Source: a virus. From it: 61,004 nucleotides of DNA. Below the pieces are notes generated by a model that was not told where the DNA came from, ran no database searches, and saw nothing but the letters and a program-made list of their open reading frames with translations. This document shows, piece by piece, positions 5,641 to 13,361 of the stretch; position 1 is the stretch's first letter; each line of letters starts with the position of its first letter. Location: IMG/VR virus record IMGVR_UViG_3300042731_003085, positions 1 to 61,004 of that record; one strand, given 5' to 3'. A program made the translations under genes and the position numbers.

Positions 5641-8600
5641 ATGGCACAAACAAAAATAAAATCAGGACAACTCGATTTAAGCGGAGCTGCACACGGCACT
5701 GATGGACAAGCTTTATTGTCTAATGCTGATGGTACAATGCGATGGGGTGATATTCAAGTTGCTGGCCCTGGTTATACTTCTTTAGATTATCCTGGTGCTA
5801 CAACAGCTTTAAATGCAGCAGGAGGTCAGACATTAATTATTAATGGATCAGGATATGATGCAAATACTACTGTTACATTTGGAACAACATCAGTTTCAGC
5901 TATAAGCGTTTTATCTGCAACACAGCTTTCTGTTACCACCCCTGCCTTAGCAAACGGAACATATGATTTAGTATTAGGAAATGCTGCTGGTGGTACAACC
6001 ACACAAAGCAATGTTATTATTTATAACGCAACTCCTTCTTGGACAACAGCTGCTGGATCTTTAGGATCTGTAGTAAAAGACACTACCGCAAACTTTACTG
6101 TAGCTGCAACAGAACCAGATGGAGGTGCAATAACTTATGCTGTTACATCTGGAGCTTTACCTACAGGATTATCTTTAAATACATCTTCAGGAGCAATTAC
6201 AGGTACAGCAACACCATCTATATCTTCAAATACTACATATAACTTTACAATAACAGCTACTGATAATGAAAATCAAACTAACGCTAGAGCGTTTAGTATT
6301 GAAGTAACTGTTCCTTTACCATCTGAAAGATTTGAAGTTATTACATATACAGGTAATGGAGGCACACAGAAAATAGAAGGGGGTAAAATATTAAGAGGTG
6401 CAGTATTTAATGGGAGTAATAGTACAATAACAATTCCTGACAGTTCTATTTTTGATTTTGTGAATGCCACAAGTATGAGTTTCTTTGTTAATAGAAACAC
6501 AACAAATAGAGATTTTATTATAGACAAAGCTAATGGTGGTAGTGGAAGCTATGGGTGGCAATTAGAATATTTCGGAACAACCAAAGGTTATCAATTTCAG
6601 ATACATAATACTTCTAATGGTGTAATAAGTAATTTAGAAACAGGAGCAAATTCTACTACAGGAAATTGGGAACATATTGTTGTAACACATAATGGTAGTG
6701 GAGAATTTAAAATATATTTTAATGGAGTTTTAAAAGCAACTCAAACATTATCAGGTACTGTCTCAACAAATACAGGAGATGTCAAAATAGGTACATATCA
6801 GTTGTCGAGTGGATTTGAATTTGATGGTAAATTAGACCAATTAAGATTTTTTAACAAAGCATTATCCTCTTCAGAAGTAACAACTTTATATCAAGAAGAT
6901 GATTACACTTCTACAACTAAATCAACAACAGATATATTTAGCGATGGTAGTGGTGTTACTCTTTATGAATTTGAAACTAATGCAAATGCTACAGATAGTG
7001 TGACTGAAATTGCATTTGATTCTACAATAAATACAAGTTCTATTGCATATACTGTAAATAACAGAAAGATAGCAGGTAATACAGGCGGCTCTTATGCATC
7101 AACAAGAGTTACAGAAAGTAAAAGTTCAGGAAAGTGGTATTTTGAAATGTATTATGATAATTCAAGTTATTTCCCAAGTTCAAGAGGTGGTTTGGGATTA
7201 CTTTGTCCTACTTGTACTATGACAACATATCTTGGTGGTACAAGTCAAGATGAATGGGCAGTATTTAATGGAGGTAATGTTATAAATAATGGCTCAAGTG
7301 TACATAATGAAAGTTTAGGCGATTTTTCAATAGGTAATGTAATAATGTGTGCTTTAGATTTAGATAATCAAAAAGTATATTTTGGAAAAAATGGAAATTG
7401 GTTTAATAGTGCAAACCCATCAAATGGAACTAATAGTTTTACATTATCAGGTAGTGAATACTATGCAGCAGGTTGGGTTTATAATACTTCTGACCAATTA
7501 ACATTTAGATTTAGAGAAGGAGATTTTGCTTATACTGTACCTACAGGATTTTCAGCTTATTCAGAAACTAATTACGATGGAACTGCATCTAATGTAGCAT
7601 TTAAAGAAGGAACTAAATTTTCTCCTGATTTGGTTTGGATAAAGCAAAGAACAGGAAGTGTTGCAAATCACGTAATATTTGATTCTATTAGAGGTGTGCA
7701 TAAACAGTTAGGGGCAAATACAACAAGTTCAGAAATAGACAGAACATCAACTGATAAAGGTGTAACTTCTTTTAATTCTAATGGATTTACTGTAAAAGAT
7801 ACAAGTGCAGGAGATTATGAAATTAATGGGCCTAGTGGTGGAACATATTCAGGAAATGGCTCTTATGTTGCTTGGTGTTGGAAAGCAGGAGGAAGTAGTA
7901 CATCATCAAATTCAGATGGAACAATCACAACAAATATTTCAGCCAACGTAGCAGCGGGATTTAATATAATATCTTATGCAGGTAATGGAACCGCTGACTC
8001 AACAATAGGGCATGGATTAGGACAACAAGTAAAATTAGCTTTTTTTAAGAATAGAACTACAGGGTCAACTTATTGGTATGTTTATTCCGATGAATTATCA
8101 GGCAGCACTTATAATTTATATTTAAATGCTAGCTCGGCACAAACAGCTGATAATGTACTGCGAGGTGGTAATACTACAACTATTCAAATATCAAATAGTA
8201 CAGCAGTAAATGCTACAAGTAATAATTATATTTGTTATGCTTTTGCTAATATAGATTCTTATCAAAAAATAGGTAAATATACAGGCAATGGCTCTACAAA
8301 TGGAACTATTGTAGAAACAGGATTTGAACCTGCTTTTTTAATGATTAAAAGGATTGATAGTTCTGCAAATTGGAGAATATTAGATAATGAAAGAAGTCTA
8401 AGCAATCCAAGAGATAAAGAATTGTACCCTAACTTATCAAATGTAGAGGGTGATTATGATGCAATAGATTTTCTTTCTAATGGGTTTCAAAATATTTCTA
8501 CTGACTCAAGTTATAATGCTAATGGCGGAACCTACCTCTACCTTGCAATAGCAGCAGATCCAGATATAACACAACCAACACAAGCAAATAGCTTTGATGT

Positions 8601-9555
8601 TGTTACTTATACAGGGAATGGTAGTACACAAGATATTGAAACGGATTTTAAACCTGACCTTGTTTGGATAAAAGAACGTACAAATGCATCACATCACGCA
8701 TTATTTGATTCTGTTAGAGGTAATCAATATTTAATATCACCAAATCAAACTATATCTCAAATAGACCAATCTGCTAACCCTGCTTTAGAATCTTTTGATA
8801 TAAATGGATTTACAGTAGACCAAACAAATACGAGTAACTATTACGTAAACAGAAGTTCACAAACCTACGTAGCTTGGTGCTTCAAGGCAGGTTCACACGA
8901 TGACAACCTACCTGAAATAAACACAGAGGGTAGTATAGATAGTATTGTATCGGTTAATGATGCAGCAGGATTTTCTATTGTGAAGTATACAGGTACAGGT
9001 GCAAATGCAACAGTTGGTCACGGACTTTCAAATCCACCTGAACTAATTTTTGTAAAAACTTTAGATTCAGTAGATAATTGGATGGTTTTAAGTACAGCTG
9101 TAGGTTCTGAAAAAAAAGCAGCTTTAAATGCAGATGTTGCTTTTGATGATGATTCATTACCTTGGAATAGTACAGACCCAACATCTTCTGTGTTTTCAGT
9201 AGGAACAAAACCTGCTACTAATGCAAGTGGAGATAAGTTTATAGCATATTGTTGGTATTCAGTTACAGGACATAGTAAGATAGGGAGTTATGAGGGTAAT
9301 AATGATTCAGGAGACCAATCTATAACAGGACTTGGATTTCAGCCGAGATTTTTACTTCTTAAAAATGCAGATGATACAGGAAGATGGGTAATAATTGATT
9401 CAGTAAGGGGAAATGATGAAGAATTATATCCAAATTTATCTAATGTAGAATCAAATGAACCAAACAGAACTACTTTAGATTCAGATGGTTTTACAGTAAG
9501 AAGTGGTAGGTATAATAATAACGGAGATACGTTTATATATATGGCATTTAAATAA
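5641..9555 (+). CDS. multidomain adhesin/tail fibre protein (IPT, Ig-like, LamG, SPRY-like, repeats)
   Basis: 1304 aa. N-terminus MAQTKIKSGQLDLSG is a typical virion-attached fibre start. Next come an IPT/TIG-like domain (about 40-130), a putative Ig/cadherin-like domain (about 135-225, PTGLSLNTSSGAITGT), a LamG/concanavalin-like domain (about 240-420, ending KALSSSEVTTLY), an SPRY-like segment (about 490-640) and several repeats of the type YTGNGSTQDIETDFKPDLVW...SNGFTV...YVAWCFKAG up to the C-terminal YIYMAFK. Such repeats occur in marine phage tail proteins. It likely recognises host surface glycans. It is a paralogue of 17634-21020 and shares identical DNA blocks with it. Confidence 0.9.
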   Translation: MAQTKIKSGQLDLSGAAHGTDGQALLSNADGTMRWGDIQVAGPGYTSLDYPGATTALNAAGGQTLIINGSGYDANTTVTFGTTSVSAISVLSATQLSVTTPALANGTYDLVLGNAAGGTTTQSNVIIYNATPSWTTAAGSLGSVVKDTTANFTVAATEPDGGAITYAVTSGALPTGLSLNTSSGAITGTATPSISSNTTYNFTITATDNENQTNARAFSIEVTVPLPSERFEVITYTGNGGTQKIEGGKILRGAVFNGSNSTITIPDSSIFDFVNATSMSFFVNRNTTNRDFIIDKANGGSGSYGWQLEYFGTTKGYQFQIHNTSNGVISNLETGANSTTGNWEHIVVTHNGSGEFKIYFNGVLKATQTLSGTVSTNTGDVKIGTYQLSSGFEFDGKLDQLRFFNKALSSSEVTTLYQEDDYTSTTKSTTDIFSDGSGVTLYEFETNANATDSVTEIAFDSTINTSSIAYTVNNRKIAGNTGGSYASTRVTESKSSGKWYFEMYYDNSSYFPSSRGGLGLLCPTCTMTTYLGGTSQDEWAVFNGGNVINNGSSVHNESLGDFSIGNVIMCALDLDNQKVYFGKNGNWFNSANPSNGTNSFTLSGSEYYAAGWVYNTSDQLTFRFREGDFAYTVPTGFSAYSETNYDGTASNVAFKEGTKFSPDLVWIKQRTGSVANHVIFDSIRGVHKQLGANTTSSEIDRTSTDKGVTSFNSNGFTVKDTSAGDYEINGPSGGTYSGNGSYVAWCWKAGGSSTSSNSDGTITTNISANVAAGFNIISYAGNGTADSTIGHGLGQQVKLAFFKNRTTGSTYWYVYSDELSGSTYNLYLNASSAQTADNVLRGGNTTTIQISNSTAVNATSNNYICYAFANIDSYQKIGKYTGNGSTNGTIVETGFEPAFLMIKRIDSSANWRILDNERSLSNPRDKELYPNLSNVEGDYDAIDFLSNGFQNISTDSSYNANGGTYLYLAIAADPDITQPTQANSFDVVTYTGNGSTQDIETDFKPDLVWIKERTNASHHALFDSVRGNQYLISPNQTISQIDQSANPALESFDINGFTVDQTNTSNYYVNRSSQTYVAWCFKAGSHDDNLPEINTEGSIDSIVSVNDAAGFSIVKYTGTGANATVGHGLSNPPELIFVKTLDSVDNWMVLSTAVGSEKKAALNADVAFDDDSLPWNSTDPTSSVFSVGTKPATNASGDKFIAYCWYSVTGHSKIGSYEGNNDSGDQSITGLGFQPRFLLLKNADDTGRWVIIDSVRGNDEELYPNLSNVESNEPNRTTLDSDGFTVRSGRYNNNGDTFIYMAFK
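8589..8621 (+). repeat. identical 33-nt block shared with 20021-20053
   Basis: TAGCTTTGATGTTGTTACTT and the next 13 bases are identical at 8589-8621 and 20021-20053, in the coding frames of the two adhesins (SFDVVTYTGNG). Confidence 0.9.
9250..9291 (+). repeat. identical 42-nt block shared with 20700-20741
   Basis: The stretch beginning TGTTGGTATTCAGTTACAGG is identical over 42 nt at 9250-9291 and 20700-20741; it encodes CWYSVTGHSKIGSY in both adhesins. The flanks diverge, which suggests gene conversion or strong selection. Confidence 0.9.
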
Positions 9556-9556
9556 G

Positions 9557-9706
9557 ATGGAAGATTTGAAGATATATGGAGCGAATTTAATAGCACTAGC
9601 GTTTAGTGTTTCAGCAATAAACCCCTACTTGCAGATGATATCAATGTTGTTAGCAATAGGGTATACTATTATATCAATAATAAAAAAATTAAAAAATAAA
9701 GACTAA
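9557..9706 (+). CDS. small two-segment membrane protein, possible holin
   Basis: 49 aa from ATG at 9557, right after the adhesin stop. I chose this start over an upstream in-frame ATG that lies inside the adhesin gene. Residues 7-22 and 25-42 are hydrophobic (GANLIALAFSVSAINPYLQ, then MLLAIGYTIISI) and the C-terminus is KKLKNKD, so a two-helix membrane protein with a cytoplasmic basic tail is likely. Size and topology fit a class II holin or accessory lysis protein; the recognised holin-like gene at 11439 is an alternative holin. Confidence 0.65.
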   Translation: MEDLKIYGANLIALAFSVSAINPYLQMISMLLAIGYTIISIIKKLKNKD

Positions 9707-9728
9707 GTTTAATTATAAATTTATAAAT

Positions 9729-9854
9729 ATGGAAGCAAGACGTAGAGACGAGTCAAAGCAAGACTATAAAATCAGAATGGGTTTAGTTACTAAAGAAATT
9801 GAAGTTAAGCCAAGAGAAGTTAAAATAAAGAAAACAACCAAAAAAGAAGATTAA
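9729..9854 (+). CDS. 41-aa charged peptide
   Basis: ATG 9729 to TAA 9854. Sequence begins MEARRRDESKQDYKIRMG and ends TKKED; almost entirely charged, no cysteines or hydrophobic segment. No family recognised. It sits between a small membrane protein and another tiny basic gene, both with close spacing, supporting translation. Confidence 0.5.
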   Translation: MEARRRDESKQDYKIRMGLVTKEIEVKPREVKIKKTTKKED

Positions 9855-9856
9855 TT

Positions 9857-9961
9857 ATGCCAAAAGTAGGAGGAAAAAAATTTGCATATACTAAAAAAGG
9901 AAAAGCTGCAGCTAAAAAATATGCAAAGAAAACAGGTAAAAAAATGAAAAGTAAATACTAA
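9857..9961 (+). CDS. 34-aa lysine-rich protamine-like peptide
   Basis: ATG 9857; TAA overlaps the next ATG (TAATG at 9959-9963). 14 of 34 residues are lysine; the start MPKVGGKKFAYTKKGKAAAK matches a recurrent pattern in marine phages (P.v.GKKF.YT.KG..AAKK). Composition is like a protamine or histone tail, so DNA or RNA binding is plausible but unproven. Confidence 0.65.
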   Translation: MPKVGGKKFAYTKKGKAAAKKYAKKTGKKMKSKY

Positions 9962-10203
9962 TGAATTTAGGCAAAACAGCTTTATACTATAAAAGCAATC
10001 CAAAGGCAAGAGCCAAGAAAGCTTCTTATGACAAACAGTTTCAGAAAAAAAAGAAACAAGTCAAAAAACGTGTAGAGTGTAATGCCTGGAATCGTAAATA
10101 TGGAAAAAAGGGCGATAAAATAGATTGTTCACACAAGAACGGAACCATAGTCGCAGAACATAGAAAACGAAATAGAGCAAGAGGAGGTGCTAAAAGATTA
10201 TGA
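9961..10203 (+). CDS. 80-aa basic phage protein (DxSHKNGTIV...NRARGG type)
   Basis: The start overlaps the previous stop. Basic protein with YDKQFQKKKKQVKKRVECN, WNRKYGKKGDKIDCSHKNG and EHRKRNRARGGAKRL. This pattern (ARAKKxxYDKxF..K..QVKKRVExN..NR..G...G.D.SH..G.IV......NR.R) is a frequent marine phage small-protein family, sometimes listed as structural. It vaguely resembles HNH-type metal motifs (DCSH...EHRKR), but spacing is not convincing. It overlaps the CDGSH peptide gene by 4 nt. Confidence 0.8.
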   Translation: MNLGKTALYYKSNPKARAKKASYDKQFQKKKKQVKKRVECNAWNRKYGKKGDKIDCSHKNGTIVAEHRKRNRARGGAKRL

Positions 10204-10277
10204 AAACTAAACCATGTCAGTGTGGTAACACACAAAATACAGAAGGTAATTGTGACGGATCACATTTAAATAAATAA
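10200..10277 (+). CDS. 25-aa CDGSH-type iron-sulfur peptide
   Basis: ATG at 10200 overlaps the previous stop (ATGA); TAA at 10275-10277. The peptide contains CQCGNTQNTEGNCDGSH. CDGSH domains coordinate a 2Fe-2S cluster through three Cys and one His (known family pattern CxCxx[ST]xxxPxCDG[ST]H). Here all four ligands are present (C6, C8, C18, H22), but there is one extra residue before CDGSH and the usual proline is missing. At 25 aa it is little more than the cluster-binding loop; known CDGSH proteins dimerise. Redox or Fe-S transfer roles are inferences. Confidence 0.65.
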   Translation: MKTKPCQCGNTQNTEGNCDGSHLNK

Positions 10278-10281
10278 TAAC

Positions 10282-10578
10282 ATGAATAATATAATTTTAA
10301 TTTTAATTGCTGTCATTGTAGCTTTAATTATAGTAAATATTTTGGCTATATGGATGACAAAAAAAGGTCTTACAAAAGATGAAAACAATAACATGATTCC
10401 TGATATTCTAGAACAAAAATTCGCAGAGTTAAAGGATGACGTTACTATTCGAGTTGAACGTGTTGGCCAAGAGCTTAAGGATGTTTCAAAAGCAATCAAA
10501 GAGGTAGGAAATCAAGTAGGAGATATACCAAAAGCTGCTACAGGAAAAACTAGACCAGGAAGAAAGCCTAAGAAATGA
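10282..10578 (+). CDS. single-TM protein with cytoplasmic/periplasmic coiled-coil
   Basis: 98 aa. An N-terminal membrane helix (residues 3-25, NIILILIAVIVALIIVNIL) is followed by an amphipathic helical stretch (DILEQKFAELKDDVTIRVER) and a basic tail (TRPGRKPKK). The layout fits a small membrane-anchored accessory lysis or virion protein, e.g. a spanin-like or holin-associated factor. Its stop overlaps the endolysin start (ATGA), so the two are probably co-translated. Confidence 0.78.
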   Translation: MNNIILILIAVIVALIIVNILAIWMTKKGLTKDENNNMIPDILEQKFAELKDDVTIRVERVGQELKDVSKAIKEVGNQVGDIPKAATGKTRPGRKPKK

Positions 10579-11033
10579 AAATTAGCGATCATATTTCATA
10601 TGCAGAAGCTATTAAATCGAACACAGCTCTTAGATTAGGTATCGAAAACAAACCAAGCGGTTATCAATTAACAAATATGGTTGGTGTCGCTTTTAATGTT
10701 TTCGAGCCCTTAAGAAAGTGGGTTGGCGGACCAATAAAAATTAATAGTTTTTTTAGGTGTCCAGATTTAAACAAAGCTATTGGTGGAAGTTCAAGAAGCC
10801 AGCATTGTGAAGGTAGAGCGATTGATATAGATGACATATTTGGTCATAAAACAAATGCTGAAATGTTTCATTATATCAAAGACAACATAAATTTTGATCA
10901 ACTCATATGGGAGTTTGGAGATGAAAATAATCCAAATTGGGTTCATGTGAGTTATGTGTCTGAAGACGAGAATAGAGGTAGATGCCTTAAAGCAGTTAAA
11001 TTGAATGGTAAGACAAAATACGAATTAATATGA
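10575..11033 (+). CDS. peptidase M15 family endolysin
   Basis: 152 aa. The M15A (D-Ala-D-Ala carboxypeptidase/L-Ala-D-Glu peptidase-like) zinc motif is present: SRSQHCEGRAIDID with H77 and D84, and NWVHVSY with H124; a DQLIWEFG segment (108-115) carries the catalytic acid region. It should cleave peptide cross-links of the host wall during lysis. No signal peptide is present, so it depends on a holin for release. It lies between membrane-protein genes with 4-nt overlaps on both sides, a classic lysis cassette. Confidence 0.92.
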   Translation: MKISDHISYAEAIKSNTALRLGIENKPSGYQLTNMVGVAFNVFEPLRKWVGGPIKINSFFRCPDLNKAIGGSSRSQHCEGRAIDIDDIFGHKTNAEMFHYIKDNINFDQLIWEFGDENNPNWVHVSYVSEDENRGRCLKAVKLNGKTKYELI

Positions 11034-11437
11034 GTAACGAAACTTTACAGAAAAGACCAAATACAAAAACTGATAAACCAAAAATGAAGAATAAAGAAAT
11101 CAGACATTACGTAGGAGCTGCAGGTGTTTTTATACTTGTAGTCGCATTAATGCTTTTTTTAGCTTATAATGACATACCTCAATCTAATAAAGATATATTT
11201 GTTAGTATTATAGGTATGATTGTCGGATCATTATCTGTGGTTATATATACAATAATTGGTAAAAACCCAGATGAAGTAAATGCTTTACAACAAAAAGTTG
11301 AATCACTTCAGTCTTTAGCTGATACAATGGAAAAAAGAAATGATCAGCTTGAAGCTATGATTATAGAACTTCAAAGAGAAATTATATCAAAGCTTTCAGT
11401 TGTTGGAGCGCAGTTTGTTTTAAAAGATAAAAAATAA
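11030..11437 (+). CDS. two-TM coiled-coil membrane protein of the lysis cassette
   Basis: 135 aa. After a basic N-terminus there are two membrane helices (about 30-47 GVFILVVALMLFLAY and 60-78 GMIVGSLSVVIYTIIG), then a long coiled coil (VNALQQKVESLQSLADTMEK). The start overlaps the endolysin stop (ATGA). A holin or antiholin-like role fits the position; coiled-coil tails also occur in spanins. The separate gene 11439-11816 is a better match to a named holin family, so this may be the partner protein. Confidence 0.75.
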   Translation: MSNETLQKRPNTKTDKPKMKNKEIRHYVGAAGVFILVVALMLFLAYNDIPQSNKDIFVSIIGMIVGSLSVVIYTIIGKNPDEVNALQQKVESLQSLADTMEKRNDQLEAMIIELQREIISKLSVVGAQFVLKDKK

Positions 11438-11438
11438 A

Positions 11439-11816
11439 ATGTTAAAAGCATTATTAAGTCTTCTTGGAGGTGGTGGATCTGGAAGAAGTAAAATAGGAGG
11501 ATTGGCTCTAGACCTTAGAGAAGCTATCAAAGGGAAGGAGCTTGATCCAAATCAAATATTAGAACTTCAAACAAAAATTAATGAGGTTGAAGCACAGCAT
11601 AGAAGTATGTTTGTTGCTGGATGGAGACCTTTTATAGGCTGGATTTGTGGTATTGCTTTTGGGTATCATTTTATAGCCTTCCCTATAATAAGAACTATAT
11701 ACCCAGATATAGAGTTTCCTCAATTAGATTCTGAGCCTCTATTTACTGTTTTAATGGGTATGCTTGGACTTGGTGGATTAAGAACTTTTGAAAAGCTTAA
11801 GGGTAAAGCTAAATAA
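11439..11816 (+). CDS. 3-TM holin family protein
   Basis: 125 aa. The segment FVAGWRPFIGWICGIAFGYH and the C-terminal LMGMLGLGGLRTFEKL match the 3-TM holin family first described for gene-transfer-agent release (pattern AGWRPfiGWvCg...LLg..GLRtfEK). A gly-rich N-terminus (LLSLLGGGGSGRS) precedes an amphipathic helix. It starts 1 nt after the previous stop and is the final gene of the lysis cassette. It should form the membrane lesion that frees the M15 endolysin. Confidence 0.85.
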   Translation: MLKALLSLLGGGGSGRSKIGGLALDLREAIKGKELDPNQILELQTKINEVEAQHRSMFVAGWRPFIGWICGIAFGYHFIAFPIIRTIYPDIEFPQLDSEPLFTVLMGMLGLGGLRTFEKLKGKAK

Positions 11817-11871
11817 AGATTTACATAGGCTTTGTGTTTTCGTATAAGAGTTTAGCACTTGTTTTTTTTTG

Positions 11872-11879
11872 TAAATTTG
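11872..11879 (+). promoter_or_regulatory. promoter box (TAAATTTG) for the fibre operon
   Basis: GTAAATTTGC carries a perfect TAnnTTTG box 17 nt before the ATG at 11896, in an 80-nt gap after the lysis genes. No gene lies in that gap. It probably drives the tail-fibre genes from 11896 onwards. Confidence 0.55.
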
Positions 11880-11895
11880 CATTAAAAGTAAACCT

Positions 11896-12237
11896 ATGCC
11901 TAGAATAAGTTCATATCCAATAGACACTAATATCAGTGGAAGTGATTTATGGATTGGGTCTGACGGAGACAACGGTCTAGTCACTAAAAATTTTAGCCCT
12001 GATTCATTAGCTAGTTATTTCAATACACAGGGATCTGTTAAAGAGCCTACTTTTGTTTTTAATCAAACAAACTCTTCTGCGACTTGGACAATAAACCACA
12101 ATCTTCAAAAGTTTCCAACTGTAACAGTTGTTGATTCTGGAGGAAACGTAGTAATGGGTTTTCAAACATATAACAATAATAACCAGATAGTCTTAACATT
12201 TTCAGCTCCTTTTACAGGGTCGGCATATCTAAACTAA
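11896..12237 (+). CDS. small tail fibre protein with fibre C-terminal domain
   Basis: 113 aa. N-terminus MPRISSYPIDTNISGSDLWI is of the kind used by fibre proteins; the C-terminal part (TWTINHNLQKFPTVTVVDSG, then IVLTFSAPFTGSAYLN) is a compact beta-domain found at the ends of many marine phage fibres. The same kind of domain ends the next gene (AVTHNLGTEDVIVQLFDNS). Likely a short fibre or adaptor on the tail. It follows its own promoter box. Confidence 0.8.
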   Translation: MPRISSYPIDTNISGSDLWIGSDGDNGLVTKNFSPDSLASYFNTQGSVKEPTFVFNQTNSSATWTINHNLQKFPTVTVVDSGGNVVMGFQTYNNNNQIVLTFSAPFTGSAYLN

Positions 12238-12243
12238 AAAACA

Positions 12244-13353
12244 ATGGCAATAGATTTTTTAAGTAGTATTGATTTAAATAAGAATGAACTTCAGAATGGA
12301 GTTATTCATGTTTTAGCTTCTGCTCCAAGTAATCCTGTTGAGGGACAGATATACTACAATTCAACAGATAACAGGATATATTTCTTTGATGGAACATCTT
12401 TTGTAGATGCGTCTGGAGATATTAAAAGCGTACAAACCACTACATCTAATCAGTTAACAATAACAGATCCAAATGGACCAAATCCAAGTTTAGCTATTGT
12501 AACAGGTGCAGTAACAAATTCAGGAACATCTCTAGCCACAGGAGATCAGATATATGATTTTGTATATGGAGTTGCACAAGAAGTTACAATTAATGGCACT
12601 ACAAATGAAATAGAAGTAACAACTACAGGAGGTAGTGCAGCAGGTAAGTTTGGTCCTAGTGATACAATAACAGTTGGGCTTCCAAATGATGTAACAATAG
12701 GAAATGACTTAACCGTAACAAACGACTTAACTGTAAACGGTAACGTAACTTTAGGTAATGCTAACACAGATACGGTTACCATCTCTGGAGATTTAACTGT
12801 CAATGGAACAACTACTACTGTAAATTCCAACACTGTAGAGATAGGGGATAGCATTATCACATTAAACTCTGACGAAACTGGTGCTCCTTCACAAGATGCA
12901 GGTATAGAGGTTGAAAGAGGAACAGGTGCTAATAGAAGTTTAATATGGGACGAGAGCGATACAGACTGGAAGATCCAGCAATCTGGAGGAGCTTACGAAA
13001 GAATAGCAACGTATGCGGACTCTGTAGAGGACGTTACTATAACGGAAACAGGGGCAAGTGGTGTCACGGTTACAGAAACACTATCAGGCACAGGTAACAG
13101 AATAAAAACTTATGACATTGCTGTTAATCTTGACGACCTAAGATATAAAGCTAGTATTGGAGATGGATCAACAACAGCTATTGCTGTAACACATAATCTT
13201 GGAACAGAAGATGTAATTGTTCAGCTTTTTGATAATTCAACAAAAGAAACGGTGTATGCTGATGTGTCTAGGAATAGCGTAAATCAAATTACTGTAACAT
13301 TTGCAAACGCTCCTGCATCAAACGCAATTAGAGTGCTTATACAGAAATTATAA
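12244..13353 (+). CDS. tail fibre protein
   Basis: 369 aa. The N-terminal LASAPSNPVEGQIYYNSTDN and RIYFFDGTSFVDASG are typical fibre-attachment motifs. The centre is a beta-rich repeat (NDVTIGNDLTVTNDLTVNGN) similar to trimeric beta-helix shafts, followed by EIGDSIITLNSDETGAPSQD and a C-terminal domain like that of the preceding gene. It is expected to trimerise and bind the host surface. 6 nt separate it from the upstream gene and 8 nt from the next fibre. Confidence 0.87.
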   Translation: MAIDFLSSIDLNKNELQNGVIHVLASAPSNPVEGQIYYNSTDNRIYFFDGTSFVDASGDIKSVQTTTSNQLTITDPNGPNPSLAIVTGAVTNSGTSLATGDQIYDFVYGVAQEVTINGTTNEIEVTTTGGSAAGKFGPSDTITVGLPNDVTIGNDLTVTNDLTVNGNVTLGNANTDTVTISGDLTVNGTTTTVNSNTVEIGDSIITLNSDETGAPSQDAGIEVERGTGANRSLIWDESDTDWKIQQSGGAYERIATYADSVEDVTITETGASGVTVTETLSGTGNRIKTYDIAVNLDDLRYKASIGDGSTTAIAVTHNLGTEDVIVQLFDNSTKETVYADVSRNSVNQITVTFANAPASNAIRVLIQKL

Positions 13354-13361
13354 TTTAAAAC

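Noticed and set aside
9961-10203. HNH endonuclease reading of the 80-aa basic protein
   Set aside because: DCSH and EHRKR resemble HNH pieces, but spacing and the second His/Asn are not right.
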